A program made the translations under genes and the position numbers. 64,000 nucleotides of DNA from Okeania sp. SIO1I7 (GTDB lineage Bacteria > Cyanobacteriota > Cyanobacteriia > Cyanobacteriales > Microcoleaceae), in NCBI GenBank assembly GCA_010672585.1, contig JAAHGF010000004.1, positions 257,580 through 321,579 on the forward strand, read 5' to 3'. This document shows, piece by piece, positions 10,401-18,307 of this stretch (the stretch's first letter is position 1; each line of letters opens with the position of its first letter). The notes below the pieces were generated by a model. It had not been told where the DNA came from. It ran no database searches and saw only the letters and a list, made by a program, of their open reading frames with translations.

Positions 10401-12932
10401 GAACTGTTAGAAACTCAACTCAGTAGTTGGGAAGAGATATTCAACCAACAAATTGATGTAGAAGCAAATGCGATCGCAGACCCACTGTTCAATATTTCTG
10501 GTTGGCGCAGTAGTTATGATAACGAACCAATACCAGAAACACAAATGCGAGACTGGTCAAGAGACATCATTACTCAAGTTTTAGCCCAAAAACCACAAAC
10601 TGTTTGTGAAATTGGTTGTGGTACAGGAATGCTACTATTTCAAATCGCACCACATACACAAAGCTATTATGGTACAGATATTTCTAATGCTTCACTGGAC
10701 TATATCAGAAAACAAATAGAACAGCAACCGGACAAATATGCTCATGTCACTTTGGCACAGAAAGCAGCAGAAAGTATGACTGAGATAGTTGATAATAGTT
10801 TCGATGTGGTGTTGTTGAGTTCTATTGTGCAGTATTTTCCGAGTGTGGAATATTTATTGCAAATAATAGAAAATAGTATCAGGATCGTCAAACCAGGAGG
10901 GGTGATTTTCTTAGGGGATATCCGCAGTTTCCCATTAATGAAGGCATTTCATACCTCGGTGCAACTGCACAAGGCGACCCCTTCCCTATCAGTCAAACAA
11001 CTAAGGCAACGGATAGATAAAGTGATGCTACAGGAGAAGGAGTTATTAGTATCACCGGAGTTGTTTGTCGCTCTCAAAGACAAATATCCAGAAATAACCC
11101 ATGTACAGATACGTTTACAGAGGGGAAGGGAAAACAATGAACTGAATAAATATCGCTATAATGTGCTGTTACATATAGAAGCAAAGCCAGAATCTGTTAT
11201 CAGAGCACTTGTAGAAAATGGAACTGGTATGTCTGTTCCAGATATAGAAGCATATCTAGGGCAAAATCAACCAGAAGCTATTTGTTTTAGTGGTTTAGCT
11301 AATGAACGAGTGGCAACTGATATAGCTGCGGTAGATTGGCTATCACAGGTTTCCTTAAAACTGAATGTGCAGCAGTTAAGACAAAAGTTGCAGTTGGAGT
11401 CAGTCAATGGCATCGTTCCAGAACAACTATATCAACTGAGTGAGTCTTTAGGGTATTCTCTAGAATTGTGTTGGTCTGTGAAGGGACAAGGATTTATGGA
11501 TGCGGTTTTGGTGAAGAGTACCTTGGCAGCAGAGGCGATCGTGTTAACACCTCTAACTCAAAAATTGTTGGTAGAGGAAAATTGGTATCGTTATTGCAAT
11601 AATCCCTTGCTTTCTGAGAGTGCAAAACAACTGATGCCGCAGTGGAAACAGTATCTGTTGGAGCGCTTGCCAGAGTACATGGTGCCTTCTGGGTATGTGG
11701 TTTTATCACAACTACCACTTACTCCTAATGGTAAGGTAGACCGTAAGGCTTTGCCAACACCAGAAACAAGATTAGAAGGAGAATTTGTTCTACCTCGTGA
11801 TACTATAGAACGTCAACTAGCAAAAATCTGGTCAGAAGTTCTGAATGTTCATCCTATAGGAGTTCAAGACAACTTCTTTGAACTTGGTGGTCATTCGCTC
11901 ATCGCTGTCCGCTTGATGTCTCAGGTTGAGAAGCATTTTGGTAAAAATATACCCCTAGCAATCCTATTCCAAGCTCAGACAATAGAAAAACTCGCAAATA
12001 TTCTCCGTCAGTCAACAGATTCTTTTTCTTGGTCTCCTCTTGTACCCATTCAACCTCATGGTTCTAAACGACCTTTCTTCTGTGTACCAGGAGCAGGTGG
12101 CAATGTCATGTACTTTTCTTACTTGGCTCGCTATTTAGGTTCAGACCAACCATTTTATGGTTTGCAAGCTGTTGGTCTTGATGGAGAATCACCACCTTAC
12201 ACGCGAGTTGAAGACATGGCTGCCTACAATATCAAAGAAATACAATCAATTCAACCTCAAGGTCCTTATCTTTTGGGCGGTCATTCTTTCGGTGCTAAGG
12301 TCGCTTTTGAGATGGCTCAACAGTTACAAAAACAGGGGGAAAAAGTGGCTCTACTAGCTATTTTAGATAGTACTGCACCGGAACCTGAAAATAAGCTAGC
12401 AAGTCTGGATATCGCTTGGAACGATGCTATATGGCTAATCGCAATTAGCGAAACTTTAGGTATTATATTTGGGAAGGAGCTAGAGGTATACTATGAAGCA
12501 ATTGAAGGACTCACTCCCGATGAGCAGTTAAATTACGTCTACGAGAAATTGCAACAAATTAATGTTTTCCCTCCCGGAACTGGGATTAAACAACTTCGTG
12601 GTTATATCCGAGTTATTAAGACCCATTTCCTGTGTTCTTATTTTCCAAAGGAAATTTACCCTACTCAAATTACTCTGTTTCGCAGTGAATTGGGGCCAGT
12701 TGGCAGCTCAAAACTTGTCAATATCTTAGGTAAAGAGCTATTTGAATCTCCTCGTCCTGAAAGTATGAATACTGAGGATTTTGGGTGGAGCGATTTTTCT
12801 GCGGGGCCGGTAGATATTTATCAGGTTCCAGGTGACCACGTCTCAATGATAGCTGAACCTCACGTTCAGGTTTTCGCTCCCAAGTTGATAGCCTGCATTG
12901 AGCAAGCACAAGCCAAAATCCTCACGGGGTGA
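7446..12932 (+). CDS. Terminal NRPS: docking-C-A(nMT)-PCP-TE
   Basis: 1828-aa termination module. About 1-55 resembles a TubC-type N-terminal docking domain; C domain follows (HHIASDG); A domain from about 537 with the same D-L-F-N-N-A-L-T-Y pocket as the first NRPS. A SAM methyltransferase (CEIGCGTGM near 1053) is inserted before the A10 motif NGKVDRKALP (about 1429), the usual place for N-methyltransferases. Carrier Ser in ELGGHSLIAV near 1475; thioesterase from about 1545 with GGHSFGA (near 1612) and GDHVSMI (near 1795) as nucleophile and His. It should add N-methyl-Ala to the beta-keto chain and release or macrocyclise the product. This is the last gene of the line: a stem-loop follows at 12980 and the next gene is on the opposite strand. 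Confidence 0.96.
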   Translation: MKTTKQLLSELSDLGVKLWVEKERLQYSAPKGKMTSILRAELVERKAEILILLRQAQQGTNTDENSIKPIKRDSNTLPLSFAQQRLWFIEKTGVSRNAYNVSLTLSLEGKLDIVALKESINQIIARHETLRTKFAQINGIPTQIIKPPFELSLPTQDLSNLTPSQTTTQLQHFLLSARQQQFDLEQDFPIQVLLLKLGATEHILQVTLHHIASDGWSLTVLAKELSAHYTAALQNQPSPLPQLPIQYADFALWQRQHLQGTTLQTQLDYWKQKLLGLPKLQLPIDYPRPAIETFKGASQSLSLSPSLTSKLKQLTQQQGVTLFMTLLAGFKVLLHRYSSQESISVGSLIANRNRSEIEGLIGFFVNSLVMYTDLGGEPSFTEVLKRVRQTAIEAYAHQDLPFEKLVEELQPERSLSHNPLFQVMFALQQSELINPSFSLPNLEVGWYKGSETEVTVRVDLELHLWQEGEEINGYCAYNRDLFAPQTIKRMLTHYENILTAAVETPELPINLLPILSGTERQQLLVGWNKTQIDYPTNKCIHELFAAQVEKTPEAVALVFEEQELTYSQLNSKANQLAHELQRLGVAPEVLVGICVQRSVEMVVGLLAILKAGGAYVPLDPNYPRSRLSQIKQQAQLHLLLTDSQSQYQLPGTETSVILIDKYLEVSVNPSTNPVTDVKPENLAYVLFTSGSTGIPKGVGIEHSSAVSLCYWAKTVFRDEELSGVLASTSICFDLSVFELFVPLSCGGKVILAENALYLPSLPGAKQVRLINTVPSAARELIRSNGIPSSVATVNLAGEPLDQQLVDALYEKSTIKAVYNLYGPSEDTTYSTFALMETGVSPTIGRPIGNTKAYILDSTGEPVPVGVVGELHLTGSGLARGYLNQPELTEEKFIADPFSESGDGRVYKTGDLARYLCDGQIEYLGRVDHQVKIRGFRIEIGEIETVLRQNKTVKETVVVAREEQSGDKRLWAYIVPEVENTKSDRSELLETQLSSWEEIFNQQIDVEANAIADPLFNISGWRSSYDNEPIPETQMRDWSRDIITQVLAQKPQTVCEIGCGTGMLLFQIAPHTQSYYGTDISNASLDYIRKQIEQQPDKYAHVTLAQKAAESMTEIVDNSFDVVLLSSIVQYFPSVEYLLQIIENSIRIVKPGGVIFLGDIRSFPLMKAFHTSVQLHKATPSLSVKQLRQRIDKVMLQEKELLVSPELFVALKDKYPEITHVQIRLQRGRENNELNKYRYNVLLHIEAKPESVIRALVENGTGMSVPDIEAYLGQNQPEAICFSGLANERVATDIAAVDWLSQVSLKLNVQQLRQKLQLESVNGIVPEQLYQLSESLGYSLELCWSVKGQGFMDAVLVKSTLAAEAIVLTPLTQKLLVEENWYRYCNNPLLSESAKQLMPQWKQYLLERLPEYMVPSGYVVLSQLPLTPNGKVDRKALPTPETRLEGEFVLPRDTIERQLAKIWSEVLNVHPIGVQDNFFELGGHSLIAVRLMSQVEKHFGKNIPLAILFQAQTIEKLANILRQSTDSFSWSPLVPIQPHGSKRPFFCVPGAGGNVMYFSYLARYLGSDQPFYGLQAVGLDGESPPYTRVEDMAAYNIKEIQSIQPQGPYLLGGHSFGAKVAFEMAQQLQKQGEKVALLAILDSTAPEPENKLASLDIAWNDAIWLIAISETLGIIFGKELEVYYEAIEGLTPDEQLNYVYEKLQQINVFPPGTGIKQLRGYIRVIKTHFLCSYFPKEIYPTQITLFRSELGPVGSSKLVNILGKELFESPRPESMNTEDFGWSDFSAGPVDIYQVPGDHVSMIAEPHVQVFAPKLIACIEQAQAKILTG
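7763..9280 (+). repeat. 1.5-kb exact repeat, copy 2 (NRPS C/A region)
   Basis: Second copy of the repeat at 1-1518, with 100% identity over 1,518 bp including synonymous positions. Zero synonymous divergence points to very recent duplication or ongoing gene conversion. Such identity also makes this locus prone to assembly collapse or recombination that would delete the PKS gene between the copies. Confidence 0.95.
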
Positions 12933-12979
12933 CAAGCAAGCTTGAGAGTGAAAAAAATCGGGGGAGATGACAGTATATG

Positions 12980-13005
12980 GTAAGATAAACATTTGTCTAT
13001 CTTAC
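12980..13005 (+). terminator. Stem-loop after NRPS operon
   Basis: An 8-bp inverted repeat (gtaagata / tatcttac) with a 10-base loop lies 47 bp after the NRPS stop. No clear T-run follows, so intrinsic termination is only plausible. Confidence 0.4.
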
Positions 13006-13456
13006 TCCGAACCCGTTATCTACTGGAGTTTATATCATGTTCCCCCGGAGGGGGAGCTACGAATTGCGGATAATCAGTTATAAAAAAACTTTATCCCTTT
13101 TAACCCTTTCTTCTTCTTAAAGCTTCTTCCAACTTCGGTCTTCCAACTTCGGTCTTCCTTACCTTCTCTATACAAGACCGATTCTACCGGACATGATATA
13201 ACCAGTTATTTTACTGCCAAAATAACAGAGTTTCCCGTCAGTCAATTGCAATATTTGGAGGTTTGCGATCGCTGTGGTACAATAACTAAGATTTTTCCTT
13301 CTGCTTTGATTGAGTTGGAGTCATTTCCATTAGATGTAGTGATAAAATTACGGTCAAGCGATCGCTTGTTTCACCAACGCCGCTAAAGGTTATTATCCAG
13401 ACTTGAGTTGACAGCGCTTTTCATATTGATCAACCACATCGTCACAATCACGCGGC

Positions 13457-13488
13457 CAGTAGGGACGTTCCATGGAACGTCCCTACTG
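13457..13488. repeat. 32-bp perfect palindrome, element copy 1
   Basis: A perfect palindrome centred on ccatgg (half-site cagtagggacgttcca). Together with its left flank (agcgcttttcatattgatca then accacatcg) it recurs in inverted orientation at about 57424-57545, where the palindrome is imperfect. Likely a small mobile hairpin. Confidence 0.7.
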
Positions 13489-13509
13489 TGGTCTACCCTG
13501 TATGATAAC

Positions 13510-13744
13510 TAGGGCTTGCTGATTAATTCTAAAAGTATTGACTGGTATTGGTTTTAGCGTTTTAGAGTTGAAAAAAGTACCAGCTTTGTGGTGGAAAAAG
13601 CTCATGCATGCTAGTATTTTGGGACGATTATGGTAGAAAAATTGAGAGACAAAACTTAGCTCCTACCTCCTCTACATTCCCATTTCTCCTGTCTCCTGTC
13701 TCCTACAAAAAGCAAAAAGACTTTCCATATGCAAACCCTAATTA
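13510..13744. repeat. MITE-like element with TAGGG(C/T)TTGC ends, copy 1
   Basis: It begins tagggcttgctgattaatt and ends ctttccatatgcaaacccta; the ends are imperfect inverted repeats. A second copy with the same ends and the same internal 'ctcctacctcct' run lies at 23463-23722. No coding capacity. Confidence 0.55.
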
Positions 13745-13804
13745 TCGGGACGTGGTATTAAGTCTTGGCTAAAATCAACATTAAAATCTATCATTGATGG
13801 ATGA

Positions 13805-14827
13805 CTATTCCTGTGCAAAAAATGCTGGATAAACAAAAGCAAAAGCGGTGGAACTAGGAATAGTTGTACCATCGAATTCTTCAACAATCACAGTTTGCAT
13901 TTGACTGTCCCATTTTGCACGAATTTTTCGCCCATTAAATTCTACAATTTTTTCTTTTAGTTGCTTAATTTCTGAGTGTAAAAACTGAGCGCTACTACCT
14001 GAAAAATAATTTTGAGGTGTTTCTCGGTCTGCTTCCCATACATAACTAATAATAGCCTTGGGATGTTGGTTAATTTGGTCTTGATTTCTGACTGGAAAAA
14101 TCAACATTTTATCAGTATAGTAGCTGCCATAAGGATAGTTAAAATAGTCACGTTTATAACCTGTTTCTGTGGATAAAATTTTACTATTAGGATGCACTGC
14201 TAACCAATTTTCTAGAGTAGTTTTAATCGCAGAAATTCTATTTAAATTACTATTAACATTTCGACCAAGAATACCAATAGCCCAAGGTTGAGAATAAAGA
14301 GTATCATTAGAGCGGTTGTACATAACTAAACAACTTTGATAAAGTTTTCCAGAAACTCCATAAGTTGTATTGCCACGTTCAAATGCGATTATAGTGTCAC
14401 AAAGGGGGCAATAAGAAACACTAATATTCATTCCTCCTACTGTATCATTAACAATTTCATGCCAATTCATAATGCCAAAAGGATAAGCAACAGTCTCACC
14501 GTTTATTTCTATACCAATTACTGTTTCATTAGTAGAAAAAGGTGTTGTTGTAGCGGTATCAAATTTCGGATTATCAATAGAGGGAATACCATCTTTTGGC
14601 GGTCCGCCATTCAAAAGTTGAGTTAAATTAATTCGACTATATTTCTGAGGATCGAGGTTTTGTGCTTGAATATCTTGGAGTTCTCTATCTTGATTATTTA
14701 GATATTGTGTGAGATTAAAATAGCGCAGTTTAAAGTTATCCCAGCTACCTGCTTGTATGACTATAGAACTCAAACTAAAGCTAGCAAATAAAGTAGTATT
14801 GAGAATGATTTTAGCTAGTTTTTTCAT
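13805..14827 (-). CDS. DUF3179 family exported protein
   Basis: 340 aa. Residues 1-26 form a typical signal peptide (KK, then a hydrophobic stretch ending near IQA), so the protein is exported. The body matches my memory of DUF3179: NWHEIVND, then SYCPLCDTIIAF, a LYQSCLVMYNR segment and YSQPWAIGILG. The family has a conserved Cys-Pro-x-Cys and no established biochemical function; a role in binding a metal or cofactor outside the membrane is only a guess. It stands alone, with repeat-rich DNA on both sides, and no promoter could be singled out. Family assignment is good, function unknown. Confidence 0.85.
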   Translation of the reverse strand: MKKLAKIILNTTLFASFSLSSIVIQAGSWDNFKLRYFNLTQYLNNQDRELQDIQAQNLDPQKYSRINLTQLLNGGPPKDGIPSIDNPKFDTATTTPFSTNETVIGIEINGETVAYPFGIMNWHEIVNDTVGGMNISVSYCPLCDTIIAFERGNTTYGVSGKLYQSCLVMYNRSNDTLYSQPWAIGILGRNVNSNLNRISAIKTTLENWLAVHPNSKILSTETGYKRDYFNYPYGSYYTDKMLIFPVRNQDQINQHPKAIISYVWEADRETPQNYFSGSSAQFLHSEIKQLKEKIVEFNGRKIRAKWDSQMQTVIVEEFDGTTIPSSTAFAFVYPAFFAQE

Positions 14828-14844
14828 AATTCAATAAGGAAATA

Positions 14845-14941
14845 AGAAGGAAGAAGGAAGAAGGAAGAAGGAAGAAGTAAGAAGTAAGAAGTAAGAAGGA
14901 AGAAGGAAGAAGTAAGAAGTAAGAAGTAAGAAGGAAGAAGT
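14845..14941. repeat. GAAGAAG/GTAAGAA microsatellite
   Basis: Tandem repeats of the 7-mers gaagaag and aagtaag occupy about 95 bases directly upstream of the DUF3179 start. The same gaaggaagaag run occurs near 43104. Open frames across it are artefacts of the repeat. Confidence 0.8.
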
Positions 14942-14943
14942 AA

Positions 14944-15046
14944 TATTGTCCGCTTGAATACTTATACTTTGGTGGAAGGAAGACAGAGAGGTTTCTTTCA
15001 ATTGTGACTTGATTCTATACACGCTCCGATGCTACTGGACATGATA
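14944..15046. mobile_element. TATCATGTCCGG-family MITE
   Basis: Left end tattgtccg, right end ctggacatgata, flanked on both sides by TAA (14941-14943 and 15047-15049). Inside it carries the 'gaatacttatactt...gtggaaggaag' motif shared with the copies at 17967 and 25618. Confidence 0.7.
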
Positions 15047-15240
15047 TAAAGGAAAAATTTTTCCTTCTTCCTTCTTCTTTCTTCCTTCTTCCTTCTGCTA
15101 TAAAATTACAATATTTTCAATTTTAAGAATGGTGTATATACCTTAAATTAAACTGAGTTAAAAATGAAGTTAAGATAAATAATTAGATTCTGTCCATTTG
15201 AATACTTATAAATAAATGTTCAACAATTAATAATTGACAA

Positions 15241-15335
15241 TTACCTCTCCTGAAAATGGATAGGATTCGCGAAAAGTATTTTTTATCTTTATTTCTTCTT
15301 CAAAGAAGAGGCTTTAAACCTTAATTACTCGGTAA
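15241..15335. repeat. MITE-like element, ttacctctcc...ggtaa ends
   Basis: Ends ttacc/ggtaa, with an inner segment ctctcc / aagaggctttaaacc. Related copies at 42899-43103, 45150-45245 and 60100-60229. Heptamer runs (aattaat) sit at its left edge, as in the other copies. Confidence 0.6.
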
Positions 15336-15548
15336 TCTTCTTTTTTTCAATTGGTATTACACTTTTTGAAAGTCGTTTATATAATCAAATCGCATCTATC
15401 TAGATATGAAAGTAATAGCTTTATCTAAAAATTTATTTGTTATTTTTGTCTGTTGTCAAATAATATCAAATCCATTTAATTAGCTATACAAACATTCTCC
15501 TTCTTCACCATTACCTAATCTTTATAACTGTTTTCTATCCTGAGATTA

Positions 15549-15673
15549 TGTCCAGATAATTAGTGATAGAAAACTTTCTCCTTCTCTTCCTCTTTCTTCC
15601 CTCCTGACTCGGTCCTCCTGACTCCTGACTCCTACCTTCAAAATATTTTATACCGATATTACCGGACTTGATA
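15549..15673. mobile_element. TATCATGTCCGG-family MITE at a stop codon
   Basis: Right end ccggacttgata is followed by TTA, which on the minus strand is the TAA stop of the nSTAND gene. The left end is shortened (tgtccagataattagtgata) but is also preceded by TTA. The interior is pyrimidine-rich. Confidence 0.6.
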
Positions 15674-17851
15674 TTACATAATATCTCTCTCAAATTCAAA
15701 TTCAGAAATTGATTTTTCTCCTTCCTGTTTCTGTTCTCTAACTAAAGGAATTAAATAATTATGAGCTAATTGATAGCTATCTTCTGGTAAATCTGGCAGC
15801 AATAAAACTAATCCTCGAGCAACTAATACATCTAAAACTAAATCTAGTTTATTGGCTTCCATTAATAACTCTGATGCTAATTCAGCATGAGTTTTTAGAG
15901 GGCGAGTACCATGCTCATTTGTTAATAAGTATAAAACAGATATTGCTGTTCGTCCGTTCAGAAAACCACAATCTTTTATTGCTCCATCTATAAAGTTTAT
16001 TGTGAGTTTTTGGATAGGATTATCTCCTAGTTTCTGATATGCTTCAACAGTTGTAATTGCTTCTTCTTGAAGTTCAGTACCTACTACTTGCAATTCCATC
16101 GGACTTACTGTATTATCTGCTGAACTTAAATCTTTTACTACTTGAGAAATTAAATTTGGCTCCCAATTTAATTGAGCAGGTTCAATTAAGTTTTTGATAA
16201 TTTCTTGACTATGATTTGGCTCAAAATTACTTATGTAGTAAAGAATTTCCTTAGATAAAATTTCATAGTTAATTACTGTTTCTAAGTTTGTCAGGCGGTC
16301 GCATTCTAATAAGTAATGTAAGTAATTTGTTTGGATAGATAAAACTACTTTGACAAAATTCAAGCTTAAACATTCATATAAAAATTGATAAAGTGGTAGT
16401 CTTTGAGCTGGTTTAGGACAGACAGTAAATAACTCTTCAAACTGGTCTAAAATTAATACTTTTAAATTATTTTTTTGATGGTTTTTACGCAATGTTTCTA
16501 GTACATATTCTAGATTCCAAGTTGCAGAGTCAGAATTTCTCATCCAATCTGTATAAACTCGCAGTAGTATGGGTGAAATTGCTTGATTATCTTCTGAATT
16601 TTCTGCGAGTAGAGTAGGTATTAACCCAGAATTAATTAAAGAACTTTTACCCACACCAGAGACACCATGTATAACTATTAGTTTATGATCCTGGCTTTTG
16701 ATTCTTGCCACTAAATTATTCACGTCTTCTAGACGACCGGAAACTTTAATTTCTCTAGGAATTGTCCGACTATTATCAGATTTTTGTTGTGTTTGTAATG
16801 GATTTATTCCGATAAAAGCTTTTAATCCATATTGATGCTCAACTCGTAATTGTTCTTCTTTGATTATGGCAGATTTTCCATATTGATCTTGGTCAAAATA
16901 AAGTTTTTTTAATGCTTTTAATATAGAAATATAAGAGTGTAAATCATGATGGGGGCTTGTTTGTCGTCGCGCTTTTTCTAGTTGATTAACAGTAGCTTGC
17001 CACTCTTCTAAATTACTTTGAGATTCACTTAAAATTGAGAAATAAGAATTCTGATATTGTGCAATTTCTAGAGGATTTGCCATAGATTGATTTTGAATGG
17101 CAACTGCTAATTCTGCTAATTGACTAGCATGGTCCCATTTTGACTCGTGCATTGCTGCCTCGGCCAAAAATCCGTAATCTTGAGCAATTTGCTCTTCTGT
17201 TCCGTAAGTTAAATGTAATTCTAAAGCGCGTTGAGCAAGCTTGTATAGATCGCTCCATGCTTCTAATTTTTTCAGAACTTCACCTTGCTGAATGATGAAT
17301 TTAGCTACTAATTCTTGTCGGTCTATTTGAGCAAATAAATCTAAGCTTTGCTTAAAATTATTTTGTGCTTGTTGCCAATAATTATTTTTTTGTTCTACTG
17401 AAATGTTTAAATTACCTTGATGCTCGTGACATAATCCGATATGAAAGAGGATAGCTCCTATTTTTTCTAATCTTTCATTGATTTGTTGAGTTACTACTTC
17501 CCCGGGTAAAATTTTTGTACTTTTTTCCCAGATTAATAGGCTATTTTTAAATTTATTTAATGCTTGCTCTATTTGATTGTTAGCATAATCCTCTCGACCA
17601 AGAATAAAATCTATATTGGCAATGTGTAATTGTGATATTTGCTGTCTTTTATAATTACTAGATAAATGTTCAATTGCTGCTTTTAGTTGTTGAGTATCTG
17701 TTTCATTCAGGATATTTGAATAGCTTTGAAACTGAATAATATGAGAATCTAAAATATTAGAAAAAATTTTACTGGTACAGTCTTCAATTACACTAATAGC
17801 TGTATCATAAATAAGTTGAGCTATATTATTTTTTTTGTATTTGTCAGTCAT
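15674..17851 (-). CDS. TPR-like nSTAND ATPase
   Basis: 725 aa. The N-terminal half (about 40-350) is all-helical with TPR-like repeats. A STAND-type NTPase follows: Walker A GVSGVGKSSL near 395-405 and Walker B VLILDQFEELF near 468, the usual nSTAND1 pattern. The C-terminal 200 residues contain a winged-helix-like segment ending near YQLAHNYLIPLVREQ. Many cyanobacterial relatives carry WD40 repeats after this point; here the protein ends, so sensing would fall to the N-terminal repeats. STAND proteins act as ligand-gated switches in signalling and anti-phage defence; the effector is not obvious here. The stop codon TAA is also the target duplication of a MITE. Confidence 0.8.
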   Translation of the reverse strand: MTDKYKKNNIAQLIYDTAISVIEDCTSKIFSNILDSHIIQFQSYSNILNETDTQQLKAAIEHLSSNYKRQQISQLHIANIDFILGREDYANNQIEQALNKFKNSLLIWEKSTKILPGEVVTQQINERLEKIGAILFHIGLCHEHQGNLNISVEQKNNYWQQAQNNFKQSLDLFAQIDRQELVAKFIIQQGEVLKKLEAWSDLYKLAQRALELHLTYGTEEQIAQDYGFLAEAAMHESKWDHASQLAELAVAIQNQSMANPLEIAQYQNSYFSILSESQSNLEEWQATVNQLEKARRQTSPHHDLHSYISILKALKKLYFDQDQYGKSAIIKEEQLRVEHQYGLKAFIGINPLQTQQKSDNSRTIPREIKVSGRLEDVNNLVARIKSQDHKLIVIHGVSGVGKSSLINSGLIPTLLAENSEDNQAISPILLRVYTDWMRNSDSATWNLEYVLETLRKNHQKNNLKVLILDQFEELFTVCPKPAQRLPLYQFLYECLSLNFVKVVLSIQTNYLHYLLECDRLTNLETVINYEILSKEILYYISNFEPNHSQEIIKNLIEPAQLNWEPNLISQVVKDLSSADNTVSPMELQVVGTELQEEAITTVEAYQKLGDNPIQKLTINFIDGAIKDCGFLNGRTAISVLYLLTNEHGTRPLKTHAELASELLMEANKLDLVLDVLVARGLVLLLPDLPEDSYQLAHNYLIPLVREQKQEGEKSISEFEFERDIM

Positions 17852-17966
17852 AGCTAATATTTTTTAATTTTTACTAATAGGCCAGGGAGTTTAAATTTAT
17901 ATTTTTCAATTATGGGAATTAGTTTTAAATTTAATTCATTCTAACACTTTTCAGGATTATAAGTAA

Positions 17967-18114
17967 TATCATGTCCGTTGGAATAGTTACACTTTGGAGA
18001 AAGGAAGGCAGAGGGCAGCTATGTTGTTTGCGCAGCATTCCGCACCGAAAGGCAGAAGGGAATATTGGCTCAAAGGTAGAAAGTTTTTTGTTTGCTGATT
18101 ATCCGGACATTATA
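17967..18114. mobile_element. TATCATGTCCGG-family MITE
   Basis: Left end tatcatgtccg, right end ccggacattata, flanked by TAA at 17964-17966 and 18115-18117. It carries a gtttgcgcagcattccg insert matching the dispersed hairpin family. It lies in the 456-bp gap between the GAF sensor gene and the nSTAND gene; the rest of that gap shows nothing recognisable. Confidence 0.8.
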
Positions 18115-18307
18115 TAAATAGGTAGTCAAGCAAAATTAATTGTATATTTGACGGTTAGCTTAAGTAGGTAGGAAAAAATATTTTTAGATTGATTTATTGT
18201 GCACAAAAGTATATTTTTTATGCCCTACTCTCTACTCCCTACTCCCTACTCCCTACTGACAAATCTTAAATTAATTTTGCACAGGTACTTATCAAATTGT
18301 GTAGAAA

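Larger units (their letters stand above)
12933..13804. other. Intergenic region packed with small repeats
   Basis: No gene seen. It holds a degenerate TATCATGTCCGG-type element (about 13033-13200; the left end is interrupted by about 20 foreign bases), a palindrome element (about 13410-13500) and a TAGGG(C/T)TTGC-ended element (13510-13744). Its end lies just downstream of the stop of the minus-strand DUF3179 gene. Confidence 0.6.
14828..15673. other. Intergenic repeat mosaic
   Basis: No gene. It contains, in order, a microsatellite, a TATCATGTCCGG-family element (14944-15046), an element with ttacctctcc/ggagaggc...ggtaa ends (15241-15335) and a third element (about 15549-15673) that abuts the stop codon of the nSTAND gene. 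Confidence 0.7.

Noticed and set aside
14831-15022. A 63-codon minus-strand frame over the GAAGAAG run
   Set aside because: The translation is a low-complexity Ser/Leu/Phe repeat created by the microsatellite and a MITE.
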